Shown: in pieces, positions 1 to 9,423 of the stretch
How positions within the stretch are numbered: position 1 is the first letter of the stretch
How the letters are laid out: every line of letters begins with the position of its first letter
Assembly (NCBI RefSeq): GCF_003086795.1
Contig: NZ_CP026003.1
Span: 4,097,531 to 4,161,530, forward strand
Direction of reading: 5' to 3'
DNA: 64,000 nt
DNA from: Stenotrophomonas sp. SAU14A_NAIMI4_5
GTDB lineage: Bacteria > Pseudomonadota > Gammaproteobacteria > Xanthomonadales > Xanthomonadaceae
Notes under the pieces: model-generated
Databases searched by the model: none
The model's input: only the letters and a program-made list of their open reading frames with translations
What the model was told of the DNA's origin: nothing
Translations under genes and position numbers: made by a program

Positions 1-763
1 CGACCAGCGCTTCGCCCTGGTCACGGCCGCTGTCGGTGGCGCCATCGCCGAGGTAGTGCTTGGCGGTGGTGATCACGTTGCCGTCATCCTTGAACGCGCC
101 CTGCGCGCCCTTGACGTAGGCATGGGCGAAGCTGCGGATCACCGCCGGGTCGGACGAATAGCTTTCGTAGGTGCGGCCCCAGCGCGGGTCGTGGGCGACG
201 GCCAGGGTGGGCGCGAACACCCAGCCGATGCCGGTGGCGCGCACCGAGCGTGCGGTCGCTTCGCCGATGCGTTCGATCAGTTCCGGATCACCGGCCGCGC
301 CCAGGCCGATGTTGTGCGGGAACAGGGTGGCGCCCAGCACGTTGTTGTGGCCATGTACCGCATCGGTGCCCCAGATCACCGGCACCGGCGTCTTCGCATC
401 GGTGGCCAGCGAGGCGGCGTGGTAGGCGTCCGCCAGCTTCAGCCAGTCCTGCACGCTGGCGTGCTTGTCCATGCCCGGCCACGAGCCGCCGCCGTTGAGC
501 ACCGAACCGATGTAGTAGCGGCGCACCTGCTCGGGCGTGATCGTCTTGATCTCGGCCTGGGTCATCTGCCCGATCTTCTGCGCCAACGTCATCTGCGAAA
601 GGATCTGCTGCACGCGGCTTTCGATCTGCGCATCGGTGGTGATCGCGCTGTGCACGCGCGGCCAGTCCTGCAGGCGTTCACCGCTGGCCGGTGCGGCACC
701 GACGGGCGCGGCAAGGGCGGCCAGCAGGCAGCTGGCAAGAAGGGTCTGGGTGGGGCGATTCAC
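1..763 (-). CDS. Glycoside hydrolase family 3 beta-glucosidase, N-terminal part
   Basis: Exported glycoside hydrolase of family 3, expected to remove glucose from beta-glucans or cello-oligosaccharides in the periplasm. The 254 visible residues begin at a GTG (761-763) preceded by GGAGG and open with a signal peptide ending near VGAAPASG. GH3 N-terminal barrel motifs follow: KIGQMTQAE, GTDAVHGHNN, the APTLAVAHDPRWGR stretch and AKHYLGDG. The catalytic aspartate and the C-terminal domain lie beyond the window edge, so completeness cannot be judged. It is divergent from the LacI regulator, and its promoter overlaps a perfect operator palindrome, so induction by a beta-glucoside is inferred. It resembles exo-1,3/1,4-beta-glucanases (CelD/BglX type). 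Confidence 0.9.
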   Translation of the reverse strand, partial: MNRPTQTLLASCLLAALAAPVGAAPASGERLQDWPRVHSAITTDAQIESRVQQILSQMTLAQKIGQMTQAEIKTITPEQVRRYYIGSVLNGGGSWPGMDKHASVQDWLKLADAYHAASLATDAKTPVPVIWGTDAVHGHNNVLGATLFPHNIGLGAAGDPELIERIGEATARSVRATGIGWVFAPTLAVAHDPRWGRTYESYSSDPAVIRSFAHAYVKGAQGAFKDDGNVITTAKHYLGDGATDSGRDQGEALV

Positions 764-843
764 TGGGCTCTACCTCCGTGGATGAAGTTCCTGGCACGCG
801 TGTCTGCGACCGCACGCCGGCATGGGCGCTTGCGCACCGCTCC

Positions 844-857
844 TGACAGCGCTGTCA
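844..857. promoter_or_regulatory. LacI-family operator, perfect 14-bp palindrome
   Basis: TGACAGCGCTGTCA is a perfect palindrome with the central CG-type symmetry typical of LacI-family sites. It overlaps the predicted -10 of the GH3 gene. Two 13/14 matches sit upstream of the TonB receptor at 2438-2451 and 2574-2587. The adjacent LacI protein is the obvious ligand; that assignment is inferred. Confidence 0.8.
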
Positions 858-882
858 TATAAGGCGACCCCGCTGCTGTCAA
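854..882 (-). promoter_or_regulatory. Sigma-70-like promoter for the GH3 gene
   Basis: On the minus strand TTGACA (882-877) is followed after 17 nt by TATGAC (859-854). The -10 lies partly inside the operator at 844-857, the arrangement expected for repression by steric block. The remaining 764-1104 interval is the divergent regulatory region with the lacI-type gene; no gene is seen in it. Confidence 0.55.
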
Positions 883-1104
883 TCGTTGTTCGCGGGCAAC
901 GTGCCCGCCGTCCCGCAACCACGGGGCCTGGCGCATCATCGACATGCCAGCGCAGTGCGTGGGTGCTGCATCGCGACACGAAATCGGGACGTGCCAGCGC
1001 CCCTCATGTCGTGGCAACATCCGCCTGCTTCGGCAACACCGACCGGGCCAGCACGCACTACCATCGCCGCGTGCCCGCCGTCTTCCAGGAGGAACCATCG
1101 CATC

Positions 1105-2112
1105 ATGCGCAGTCGAATCGAGGATGTCGCCGCCGTTGCAGGGGTTTCGATCAAGACCGTGTCGCGCGTGCTCAACCATGAGCCGAACGTGCGCGAGCAG
1201 ACCCGCGAACGCGTGCTGGCGGCGGTAGCGCGGCTGGGCTACAAGCCCAACCTGTCGGCGCGCAGCCTGGCCGGGCAGCGCTCGTATGCACTGGCGCTGG
1301 TCTACAACAATCCCTCGCGCAACTACCTGATGGAAATCCAGAGCGGGATGCTGGAAGCCTGCCATGCGCAGCACTACAACCTGATCCTGGGCCCGGTCGG
1401 CACCGGCCGCCGCACCCTGCCCGACCTGGCCGCGCTGTTCGAGAATTCGCGCCCGGACGGCGTGGTGCTGATCCCGCCGCTGACCGACGACGAGGTGGTG
1501 CTGTCGTACCTGGAAGAACAGGACATCCCCTTCGCCTGCATCGCGCCACGCCACCCGGAAGGCCGCATCGGCGTGCGCATGGATGAAACCACCGCCGTGG
1601 TCGAACTGATCGGCCACCTGGTCGCGCAGGGCCATCGCCGCATCGGCCACATCAAGGGCCCGCGCGCGCACGGTGCCTGCCAGTGGCGCCACGCCGGTTA
1701 CCGCCAGGCGCTGCGCGAGGCGGGCATCGCCTACGACCCGGAACTGGTGGTCAGCGGCCAGTTCTCGTTCGAATCCGGCGTGGACGCCGCCAACACCCTG
1801 CTTGACCTGGAAGACCCGCCGACGGCGATCTTCGCCGCCAACGACGACATGGCGGCCGCGGTGTACCGCGTGGCGGGCGAGCGTGGCCTGCGCGTGCCGC
1901 GCGACCTCTCGGTATGCGGCTTCGACGACACGCCGATCGCCGGCCACATCTATCCCGCGCTGACCACGGTGCGCCAGCCGACCGCGCACATGGGCCGACT
2001 GGCGACCGAGCAGCTGATCGAGCACATCCGCGCCGAGACGGCCGGACGCATGATCACCGTCGAGCACGCGGTGCTGGATCGCGAATCGACCGCGGCACCA
2101 CGCCGGCGCTGA
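1105..2112 (+). CDS. LacI-family transcriptional repressor
   Basis: 335-residue sugar-responsive repressor. The N-terminal helix-turn-helix covers residues 1-22 (VAAVAGVSIKTVSRVLN), followed by the hinge helix with LSARSLAGQRS, then a periplasmic-binding-protein-like effector domain to the end. The usual domain order and length for the family are complete. ATG at 1105 was chosen because AGGAGGAA lies at 1087-1094 and the HTH starts immediately after; the longer frame upstream has no such site. It lies between the divergent GH3 gene and the large TonB receptor. Operators near both indicate a local beta-glucoside uptake and degradation regulon. The inducer is not readable from sequence. Confidence 0.92.
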   Translation: MRSRIEDVAAVAGVSIKTVSRVLNHEPNVREQTRERVLAAVARLGYKPNLSARSLAGQRSYALALVYNNPSRNYLMEIQSGMLEACHAQHYNLILGPVGTGRRTLPDLAALFENSRPDGVVLIPPLTDDEVVLSYLEEQDIPFACIAPRHPEGRIGVRMDETTAVVELIGHLVAQGHRRIGHIKGPRAHGACQWRHAGYRQALREAGIAYDPELVVSGQFSFESGVDAANTLLDLEDPPTAIFAANDDMAAAVYRVAGERGLRVPRDLSVCGFDDTPIAGHIYPALTTVRQPTAHMGRLATEQLIEHIRAETAGRMITVEHAVLDRESTAAPRRR

Positions 2113-2437
2113 CGCTCCCTGCTGCAGCGGACCGACGCGTCCGTTGCGGTTTTCCTCGCATCCATGCGCACGCGGGCGGCCGCCGCTTCGCCGTGCGCGA
2201 TGAAGTGACTGTGCGTGCCCAGCACCGTACACGCGTTGTCCGCGGGCGGTCGTTCCCATGTCCAGAACCTGTCCTCCCGGTCATTGATTCAAGCCATCAA
2301 GCGGACATGCACGACATCCGCTGTCTGCTCCATTTGTCCAGCGCTGTCAGTGCACTACAACGGCTGCGTTCCACCACTGCACAACGACATCCGCGCAGTT
2401 TTGTTCTGCACCGCACAACTCAACTCCACCGATCCAT

Positions 2438-2451
2438 TGGCAGCGCTGTCA
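2438..2451. promoter_or_regulatory. LacI-family operator upstream of the TonB receptor (distal)
   Basis: TGGCAGCGCTGTCA matches the perfect site at 844-857 in 13 of 14 positions. It lies 136 bp upstream of the proximal copy, about 13 helical turns, a spacing compatible with DNA looping. A weaker half-site (GCGCTGTCA) is at 2341-2349. The 2113-2676 interval otherwise contains no gene. Confidence 0.65.
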
Positions 2452-2572
2452 TTGCTGGAAAACCGCTGAAAATCCCGCAGACAAAGGGAATTCATCAGCA
2501 TGAGCGCGTTCATGGCAACGTTTACATGACAACCCACTCCGGCGCCGATCAGGTGCACTTGATGGCAGTTTG

Positions 2573-2601
2573 TTGACAACGCTGTCAACCGTCGCTCCAA
2601 T
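2573..2601 (+). promoter_or_regulatory. Promoter and proximal operator of the TonB receptor
   Basis: TTGACA (2573-2578), 17-nt spacer and TCCAAT (2596-2601) form a plausible sigma-70 promoter. The operator TGACAACGCTGTCA (2574-2587, 13/14 to the perfect copy) covers the -35, so LacI binding should exclude RNA polymerase. The start codon is 75 nt downstream of the -10. Confidence 0.55.
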
Positions 2602-2676
2602 CCGGCCACATGCAGTAACCCGCGATCGAGACAACGCCGCAACGACACCACCGAATTCCCTGGGGAGGGAGCTTCC

Positions 2677-5664
2677 ATGAAGACGTACAAGGCAGTACCT
2701 CGCAAGACGATGCTCACTTCCGCGCTGCTCGCAGCGCTTGCTGCACCGGCCTGGGCGCAGGACGCACCTGCCGGCGAGACACCCGACCCGGCCACGCTCG
2801 ATACGGTGCAGGTCACCGGCATCCGCGGCAGCCTGCAGTCGTCGATGAACCTCAAGCGCGACAGCCAGGGCGTGGTCGATGGCATCGTCGCCGAGGACAT
2901 CGGCAAGTTCCCCGATACCAACCTGGCCGAGTCTCTGCAGCGCATCAGCGGCGTGTCGATCGACCGCACCTCCAGCGGCGAAGGCTCGAAGGTGACCGTG
3001 CGCGGCATCGGCCCCGACTACAACCTGGTGCTTTTGAACGGCCGGCAGATGCCGGCGTCCAATCTCGGCAACGGCGGTGGTGGCCTCAACGGCTCGCGCT
3101 CGTTCGACTTCGCCAACCTCGCTTCCGAATCGATTTCGGCGGTGGAGGTCTACAAGACCAGCCGCGCCGACAATCCGGCCGGCGGCATCGGCGCCACCAT
3201 CAACATCAAGACGCTGCGCCCGCTGGAGTCGGAGCCGGTGATCAGCCTCGGCCTGAAGGCGGTCAACGATTCGTCCAACGACAACCTGCCGCGCACGCTG
3301 CAGGGTTCCAACGTCACCGGCGAGCTGTCGGGCATCTTCAGCCAGCGCTATGCCGACGACCGCTTCGGCGTGTCGCTCAGTGCCAGCCACCAGGAGCGCG
3401 ACTCCGGCTTCAACCAGGCCACCGTGGCCGAGGGTTGGGCCACGTTCTACGGCAACGAAGCCACCGACTGGCGCGCCCTGCCGCAGCCGGGCCAGGGCTA
3501 TTCGGACCGCATCACCAACCGGCCGGGCCCGAACGATGTGTATGCGCGGCCGCAGAACACCGCGTACAACGTCAACGGCGTGCAGCGCCAGCGTACCAAC
3601 GCGCAGGCCACCTTCCAGTGGAAGCCGGCCGACAACATCACCACCACGCTGGACTACACCTATGTCGAGAACAAGGTGCAGCAGCAGCGCAGCGAACTGT
3701 CGGTGTGGTTCAACTACGGCCCGGGCGACAGCATCTGGACCAATGGCCCGGTGTCGGCGCCGATCATCTACAGCGAGGACATGACCAACTCGGACGTGTC
3801 GATGGGCGGCGCGCGGCTGGCCACCAAGACCGACATGCACTCGCTCGGCTTCAATGTGGACTGGGAAGTGAACGACGCGCTGGACCTGTCGTTCGACGCG
3901 CACAACTCGCAGGCCGAATCGCAGCCGGACAGCCCGTACGGTTCGGCCGGCGTGCTCGGCGTGGCCGCCTTCGTGCGCGGCACCACCACCGTCGACTACA
4001 GCGGTGACCTGCCGATCATCAACATCGCCCTGCCGCCGGGCGGCGTGCAGGCGTCCGATGCGCTGGTCACCGGTTCGGTATTCCAGAACAGCTACAACAA
4101 ATCCAAGGTGCAGCAGTACCAGGGCCGCGGTACGTTCCGCTTCGCCGACTACTCGGCGCTTGACTTCGGCGTCGGCCACACCCAGGTGGAGAACCGCTCG
4201 GCCTCGGCCATCATGCAGCGCAATACCTGGGGCGGCCTGGGTTCGCCGTCCGACTATGCCGATGACATCTGGTACGCGGACAACATGGCCAAGTACTTCA
4301 AGGCCTTCTCAGGGCACAGCGATCCGCGCCTGACCGGCCAGTTCCTGGTGTTCGACTTCGACCGCCTGATCGACCGTGCCGCACAGGTCGGTACCGCCTC
4401 CGACCCGGCCTGCCCGACCTGCTACTACGCGCCGACCGAGTACTCCGAAGACATCCGCACCACCGAGAAGACCCGCAGCGCCTACCTGCAGTACCGCACC
4501 ACCTTCGACTGGTCGATTCCGCTGCACGTGGCGGCCGGCGTGCGCTACGAGCAGACCGAAGTGGAATCCAGCGCGATGGTGCGTGTGCCGACGGGCATCA
4601 GCTGGGGCTCGGCCAACGAACTGAACATCGTCTACGCGCCGGAGAGCAGCTTCATCGGCGGCCGCGGCAAGTACGACTACGTGCTGCCCAACGTCGACCT
4701 GAAGCTGGACCTGAGCGAATCGCTGGCACTGCGCGGCAGCTACAGCCGCACGCTGGGCCGCCCGAGCTGGACGCAGATCCAGAGCGGCCAGTCGCTGGCC
4801 GACATCGTGCGCACCCAGGGTGGCAGCGGCAGCCGCGGCAACCCCAGCCTGGAGCCGCTGATCTCGGACAACTTCGACCTCTCGCTGGAGTGGTACTACG
4901 GTGAGGCCAGCTACGCGTCGGCCGGCTTCTTCCGCAAGAACATCAAGAACTTCATCAGCGACACCGTGGTGCGCGAGAACAGCGGCAACCTGCACACGCC
5001 GGTCGGCGGCGCCTACTGGAACGAGGCACTGGCCTCGTGTGGTGGCACCGACATGCCCTGCATCCGCGATTACATCTTCACCAACCATGCCGGCGATCCG
5101 GGCGTGAACTTCACCGGCGTCAATTCGGCCGGCCAGCTGACCGGCACCATCGAAGGCCTGCCGACCGATCCGATCGCCGGCTTCGACATCACCGTGCCGG
5201 CCAACCAGCACTCGGACCACCTCGATGGCTGGGAAGTGGCGGTGCAGCACCTGTTCGGCCAGTCCGGTTTCGGCCTGGCTGCCAACTACACCAAGGTGAA
5301 GTCGGGGCTGACGTTCAACAACCTCAGCCTGGGTGACCAGTACCCGATGATCGGCCTGAGCGACTCGGCCAACCTGGTTGCGTTCTACGACAAGAACTCG
5401 TGGCAGATCCGTGCGGCCTACAACTGGCGCGACAAGTTCCTCAACGGCATCGGTGGCCAGGGCCCGAACCCGAACTACACCGCCGCCTACGGCCAGCTCG
5501 ATCTGAACATTAGCTACGCGGTGAGCGAGCAGCTGAGCCTGAGCCTGGAAGCGATCAACCTGACCGACGAGACCATGCGCACCTACTCGCGCCACACCAA
5601 CATGCTGCGCTACGCGACCCAGACCGGCCCGCGCTACATGTTCGGCGTGCGTTACAAGTTCTGA
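2677..5664 (+). CDS. TonB-dependent outer-membrane receptor, carbohydrate type
   Basis: 995-residue outer-membrane active transporter driven by TonB. A signal peptide (ends APAWAQ, about residue 27) is followed by a TonB-box-like DTVQVTGIR segment, then the plug domain with GKFPDTNLAESLQRI and VLLNGRQMP, and a long beta-barrel ending in the aromatic GVRYKF typical of porins. Length and plug wording match the xanthomonad/caulobacter sugar-import receptors rather than siderophore receptors. The start is preceded by GGGGAGGGAG. Control by the adjacent LacI repressor is inferred from two operators upstream. With the GH3 enzyme it probably imports beta-glucan oligosaccharides. The substrate is not proven. 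Confidence 0.92.
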   Translation: MKTYKAVPRKTMLTSALLAALAAPAWAQDAPAGETPDPATLDTVQVTGIRGSLQSSMNLKRDSQGVVDGIVAEDIGKFPDTNLAESLQRISGVSIDRTSSGEGSKVTVRGIGPDYNLVLLNGRQMPASNLGNGGGGLNGSRSFDFANLASESISAVEVYKTSRADNPAGGIGATINIKTLRPLESEPVISLGLKAVNDSSNDNLPRTLQGSNVTGELSGIFSQRYADDRFGVSLSASHQERDSGFNQATVAEGWATFYGNEATDWRALPQPGQGYSDRITNRPGPNDVYARPQNTAYNVNGVQRQRTNAQATFQWKPADNITTTLDYTYVENKVQQQRSELSVWFNYGPGDSIWTNGPVSAPIIYSEDMTNSDVSMGGARLATKTDMHSLGFNVDWEVNDALDLSFDAHNSQAESQPDSPYGSAGVLGVAAFVRGTTTVDYSGDLPIINIALPPGGVQASDALVTGSVFQNSYNKSKVQQYQGRGTFRFADYSALDFGVGHTQVENRSASAIMQRNTWGGLGSPSDYADDIWYADNMAKYFKAFSGHSDPRLTGQFLVFDFDRLIDRAAQVGTASDPACPTCYYAPTEYSEDIRTTEKTRSAYLQYRTTFDWSIPLHVAAGVRYEQTEVESSAMVRVPTGISWGSANELNIVYAPESSFIGGRGKYDYVLPNVDLKLDLSESLALRGSYSRTLGRPSWTQIQSGQSLADIVRTQGGSGSRGNPSLEPLISDNFDLSLEWYYGEASYASAGFFRKNIKNFISDTVVRENSGNLHTPVGGAYWNEALASCGGTDMPCIRDYIFTNHAGDPGVNFTGVNSAGQLTGTIEGLPTDPIAGFDITVPANQHSDHLDGWEVAVQHLFGQSGFGLAANYTKVKSGLTFNNLSLGDQYPMIGLSDSANLVAFYDKNSWQIRAAYNWRDKFLNGIGGQGPNPNYTAAYGQLDLNISYAVSEQLSLSLEAINLTDETMRTYSRHTNMLRYATQTGPRYMFGVRYKF

Positions 5665-5673
5665 CCGGCTGCA

Positions 5674-5711
5674 GTAGTGTGGAGCCGAGCCCAGGCTCGG
5701 CTCCACACTGC
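5674..5711. repeat. SMAG (GTAG) palindrome
   Basis: A GTAG-led palindrome with perfect 16-bp arms (5676-5691 and 5694-5709) and a 2-nt loop, between the TonB receptor and the cupin gene. It matches the SMAG/REP-like elements described in S. maltophilia and may also end receptor transcription. Confidence 0.8.
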
Positions 5712-5726
5712 CCCGGATACCCGCGC

Positions 5727-6743
5727 ATGTTGCCTCTGCCCCGCCCCATCGAAGAGATCCACGGCCTGGACCCGGCGCAGCTGCACGTGCAGCTGCCCAC
5801 CTGGACCACGCCGAAGGTGATCCGTGGGCTGGTGGCGCACTGGCCGCTGGTGATGGCCGCGCGCCGATCCGCCGCCGAGGCGGTGGCCCACCTGGCCAGC
5901 TTCGACCATGGGCAGATGCCGGTGACCGCGACCACCGCCGCACCCGACACGCGGGGCCGGTTGTTCTACAACGACGACATGAGCGGCTTCAATTTCCGCC
6001 GCGAGCAGATTCCGCTGAAGGTGGTGCTGGCCACGCTGCTGAAGTACGCCAGCGATCCCGCGCCGCCCTCCATCTATGTGGCGTCGACCACGCTGGACAG
6101 CTTCCTGCCGGGTTTCAGCCGGGCCAATCCGCTGCACCTCGGCGTGGCCGATCCGCTGGCCAGCATCTGGATCGGCAACCGTTCGCGCATCGCCGCCCAC
6201 CAGGACGTGCCGGACAACCTGGCCTGCGTGGCGGCCGGCCGCCGCCGCGTCACCCTGTTCGCACCGGAGCAGATCGACAACCTGTACGTCGGGCCGCTGG
6301 ACTTCACCCCGGCCGGTCAGGCGATCAGCCTCGTCGATTTCCATGCGCCGGACCTGCAGCGCTTCCCGCGCTTCGCGCAGGCGTGGGCGCAGGCACAGGT
6401 GGCCGAGCTGGAGCCCGGCGACGCGGTGTTCATTCCCTCGCTGTGGTGGCACCACATGGAAGGCCTGGAAGCGTTCAACGTGCTGGTCAACAGCTGGTGG
6501 CGACCGGTGCCGGCCTGGATGGATTCACCGATGAACGCGCTGATGCTGGCCATCCTCGCCCTGCGCGACCTGCCGCCGGAACAGCGCGCGCACTGGCGCA
6601 CGATGCTTGACCACTATGTCTTCGACGCCGGCGTGCACACGGCCGCGCACGTGCCGCCCGATGCGCAGGGCGTGCTGGCGCCGCTGGATGCGGCCGGCGC
6701 CGAACGCGTGCGCGATACGCTGCGGCGACGCCTGCAACGCTGA
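5727..6743 (+). CDS. Cupin-like (JmjC/FIH-type) domain protein
   Basis: 338-residue cytosolic protein of the cupin-8 family, related to Fe(II)/2-oxoglutarate-dependent hydroxylases. The iron-binding facial triad can be proposed: His and Asp in RIAAHQDVPDN, and the distal His in LWWHHMEGL. A role in hydroxylating a protein or metabolite is known only for relatives. Genes of this type commonly follow large TonB receptors in xanthomonads, which supports a link to the sugar-uptake locus. ATG 5727 was chosen because the longer frame starts inside the SMAG palindrome. No signal peptide is visible. Substrate unknown. Confidence 0.8.
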   Translation: MLPLPRPIEEIHGLDPAQLHVQLPTWTTPKVIRGLVAHWPLVMAARRSAAEAVAHLASFDHGQMPVTATTAAPDTRGRLFYNDDMSGFNFRREQIPLKVVLATLLKYASDPAPPSIYVASTTLDSFLPGFSRANPLHLGVADPLASIWIGNRSRIAAHQDVPDNLACVAAGRRRVTLFAPEQIDNLYVGPLDFTPAGQAISLVDFHAPDLQRFPRFAQAWAQAQVAELEPGDAVFIPSLWWHHMEGLEAFNVLVNSWWRPVPAWMDSPMNALMLAILALRDLPPEQRAHWRTMLDHYVFDAGVHTAAHVPPDAQGVLAPLDAAGAERVRDTLRRRLQR

Positions 6744-6850
6744 CACCGGGTCACCGTACTTTCCCCGGGGCAGGCGAATGTGTCCATAATGGCGGCTCCC
6801 CCACCGTTCGTGCCCGGCTGCGCCGCCGCAGCAGTGGGCGCAGTCGCCGC

Positions 6851-8425
6851 ATGCCACCGATCTCCAACCGCCTCAACCTGGGCAAGCTGATTCTTGGTCT
6901 GGCCCTGCTGAGTACGCTCATCGCCCTCGGCAACACGCTGCTGGCCAGCTACCGCGTGCAGCGCGACCAGCTGGTGGGCAACACCCTGGAAGCCAACCGC
7001 GTGTACACCAGCAAGCTGGCCGACACGACGCAGACCTTCCTGCTCTCCGCGCAGCAGCAGCTGGCCTACGCCGCCACCCGCCTCGGCGAAAGCGGCCTGG
7101 ATGCCGGCCACGCCCAGGATGAAGCCAGCCGCCTGCAGCTGCAGTCCAGCAGCTTCAACTCGTCGCTGGTGGTCAATGCCAGCGGCCTGGTCATCGCCAC
7201 CTCGCCGCAGACCCTGCAGCTGCAGGGCGAAGTGCTGAAGAGCTTCGGCAACAACCAGGCGCTGGCGCGTCGCCAGCCGATGATCAGCGATCCCTACCAG
7301 TCGGCGACGGGCAAGCTGCTGATCTCGCTGTCGCACCCCATCTTCGACCGCCAGGGCGCCTACCTGGGCTACGTCAGCGGCACCCTGTACCTGCGCCAGC
7401 GCAGCGCGCTGCATACGCTGCTGGGCAAGCACTATTACCGCGATGGTTCCTACCTGTACGTGGTCGACCACAACGGCCGCATCATCTACCACAACAATCC
7501 GAAGGAAGTGGGCACCTACGCGCTGGACAACCCGGCGGTAAAGGCGGTGATGCGCGGCCATTCCGGCAGCCAGCAGCTGGTCAACAACCATGGCGTGGCA
7601 CAGCTGTCCGGCTATGCCCCGGTGCCGGCCACCGGCTGGGGCATCATCGCCCAGCGCCCGACCGAAGCGACCCTGCAGCCGCTGTCGCGGTTGATGACCT
7701 CGGTCATCTGGAACGCGATCCCGCTGGGCGTGCTCTCGCTGCTGATCACCTGGTGGTTCGCCAGGCGCATCTCGATGCCGCTGTGGCAGCTGGCGCGCAA
7801 CGTGCAGGAAGGCGAAGACACCGGCAACGCGATCAACCATGTCACCGGCATCCGTGCGTGGTACTTCGAAGTGGCGCAGCTGAAGCAGGCGGTGCTGTAC
7901 AGCTTCAATGCGCTGCAGGACCGCATCGGCACGCTCAACCGCGCCAGCCGGACCGACCCGATGACCGGGCTGCTGAACCGCCGCGGCCTGCAGAACGCGC
8001 TGGAGATGCTGCAGGCGCAGGGCGTGCCGTTCGCGATCGTGGCGCTGGACATCGACCGTTTCAAGGCGATCAACGACGGCCACGGCCATGATGTCGGCGA
8101 TGCCGCCATCGTCCACATCGCCGAGCAGATGCGCCGCCATTCGCGCGAGACCGACGTGCTGTGCCGCGCCGGTGGCGAGGAATTCCTGGTGCTGCTGCCG
8201 GGCGTCAGCGTGGCGGCGGCGCAGCAGACCGCCGAGCGCCTGCGCCAGGCGATTGCCGGGCAGCCGTTCGCACCGGTCGGCCACATCACCGTGTCGCTGG
8301 GCGTGGCCCATTTCCCCACGTTCCATGCCGACGTGGAGCAGGCGTTGCGACTGGCCGACAAGGCCCTGTACCTGGCCAAGGAACAGGGCCGCAACCGCGT
8401 GGTGGTCTACCCGCACGCGGATTGA
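6851..8425 (+). CDS. Membrane diguanylate cyclase with periplasmic Cache-type sensor
   Basis: 524-residue enzyme making cyclic di-GMP from two GTP. A transmembrane segment (about 11-31), a periplasmic dCache-like sensory region (about 32-275), a second membrane segment (about 277-299), a HAMP-like linker, then the GGDEF domain. The active motif is GGEEF at 441-445, a functional variant. RETD at 432-435, five residues before it, is the inhibitory I-site, so product feedback is expected. It appears monocistronic. The signal sensed is unknown; Cache domains usually bind small organic ligands. Confidence 0.93.
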   Translation: MPPISNRLNLGKLILGLALLSTLIALGNTLLASYRVQRDQLVGNTLEANRVYTSKLADTTQTFLLSAQQQLAYAATRLGESGLDAGHAQDEASRLQLQSSSFNSSLVVNASGLVIATSPQTLQLQGEVLKSFGNNQALARRQPMISDPYQSATGKLLISLSHPIFDRQGAYLGYVSGTLYLRQRSALHTLLGKHYYRDGSYLYVVDHNGRIIYHNNPKEVGTYALDNPAVKAVMRGHSGSQQLVNNHGVAQLSGYAPVPATGWGIIAQRPTEATLQPLSRLMTSVIWNAIPLGVLSLLITWWFARRISMPLWQLARNVQEGEDTGNAINHVTGIRAWYFEVAQLKQAVLYSFNALQDRIGTLNRASRTDPMTGLLNRRGLQNALEMLQAQGVPFAIVALDIDRFKAINDGHGHDVGDAAIVHIAEQMRRHSRETDVLCRAGGEEFLVLLPGVSVAAAQQTAERLRQAIAGQPFAPVGHITVSLGVAHFPTFHADVEQALRLADKALYLAKEQGRNRVVVYPHAD

Positions 8426-8473
8426 TCCGTGCGCGGGCGCGCCAGGCCATGCCTGGCGCTGTGGCCGCGTCGG

Positions 8474-9352
8474 TCAGCCCAGCGGCGTCAGCAGGCGCGG
8501 GCCGTCCTTGCGGCCGACCATGTAGACGCCGCCTTCGGGCAGCAGGTCGGAGCCGCTGGCATTCGCGTCTTCGCCGGTCTTCCACGGTGCCTGCTGGCGC
8601 GGGCCCGGGATGTAGGCCGACCAGCGGCCGTAGCGCTCCTTCTTCGAGTCGAAGGCGTAATGGACGGGAACCCGCACGGTCCAGAACTCGGCGTCCTTGT
8701 CCTTGCCGGTCGTCGGCGGATTGAAGGTCCAGGTGCGCGCGGTCTTGACGCTGGCCTTGGCCAGCACGTCCCGCAGCATGTCCATGGTGCGACCAGGACC
8801 GACCGAGGTCAGGTTGGTCCGTTCGGCAATCACGTCGGCAACCTTGCCATCACGGCCGATCTTGACCAGCAGCAGCACCACGCCCTGGCCGCGGATCGAG
8901 GCTGCCTTTTCCGGATACACCGGCGGGCGCATGCTCACCGCGCGGATGTCGTCGCTGCCGAGGTTGTTCTCGTCGCGGACCTTGTCGAAGTTCGCGTCGG
9001 TCACGCGGACCTGCATGGTGTTGCCGGCCAGGTTGTCCGCCAGCAGGCGCAGCTGGACGGTGGTACGCGCACGCACCGGCTGGCCATCGACCAGCACCGG
9101 CTCGAAACGCCACGCCTTGACCGTGCCGTCGACCATCGTCGCCACGTCTTCGGCAACCTTCTCGCGGTGGTCGAGCTGGAAGCCTTCGATCTGGCCATCG
9201 CGGCCGATGTCGATGACGCCACTGAGCGTCATGCTGGCCTCGGTCTGCTTGCGTACTTCACGTGCGGTCTGCGCATCGGCGGTGCCGATGCAGGCCGCGC
9301 CGCCACCGAGGGCCAGGGTCAGGGTCAGGGCCAGGAAAAGGGAAGATCGCAT
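8474..9352 (-). CDS. Exported protein with two TonB C-terminal-like domains
   Basis: 292-residue predicted exported protein. An N-terminal signal sequence (hydrophobic to about residue 17) leads to GGGAACIGTADA, which could be read as a weak lipobox or as signal peptidase I cleavage at ADA. Two segments resemble TonB C-terminal domains: about 40-105 and about 140-230 (the latter with RPPVYPEKAASIRGQG, then KIGRDGKV). There is no N-terminal proline-rich spanning domain, so it is not an obvious energy transducer for the receptors nearby. ATG 9352 was preferred to GTG 9361 because AAGGAG sits 8 nt before the ATG and directly abuts the GTG. Function unknown. Confidence 0.7.
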   Translation of the reverse strand: MRSSLFLALTLTLALGGGAACIGTADAQTAREVRKQTEASMTLSGVIDIGRDGQIEGFQLDHREKVAEDVATMVDGTVKAWRFEPVLVDGQPVRARTTVQLRLLADNLAGNTMQVRVTDANFDKVRDENNLGSDDIRAVSMRPPVYPEKAASIRGQGVVLLLVKIGRDGKVADVIAERTNLTSVGPGRTMDMLRDVLAKASVKTARTWTFNPPTTGKDKDAEFWTVRVPVHYAFDSKKERYGRWSAYIPGPRQQAPWKTGEDANASGSDLLPEGGVYMVGRKDGPRLLTPLG

Positions 9353-9423
9353 AACACTCACTCCTTGTGCATGAGGTACGAAGCCTACCCCAGGTCGCCC
9401 GGCGGTGCGTTACGGCCCGGCGA

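Noticed and set aside
2449..4179. 576-residue antisense frame opposite the first TonB receptor
   Set aside because: Shadow of a strongly supported gene, with no start signal or motif.
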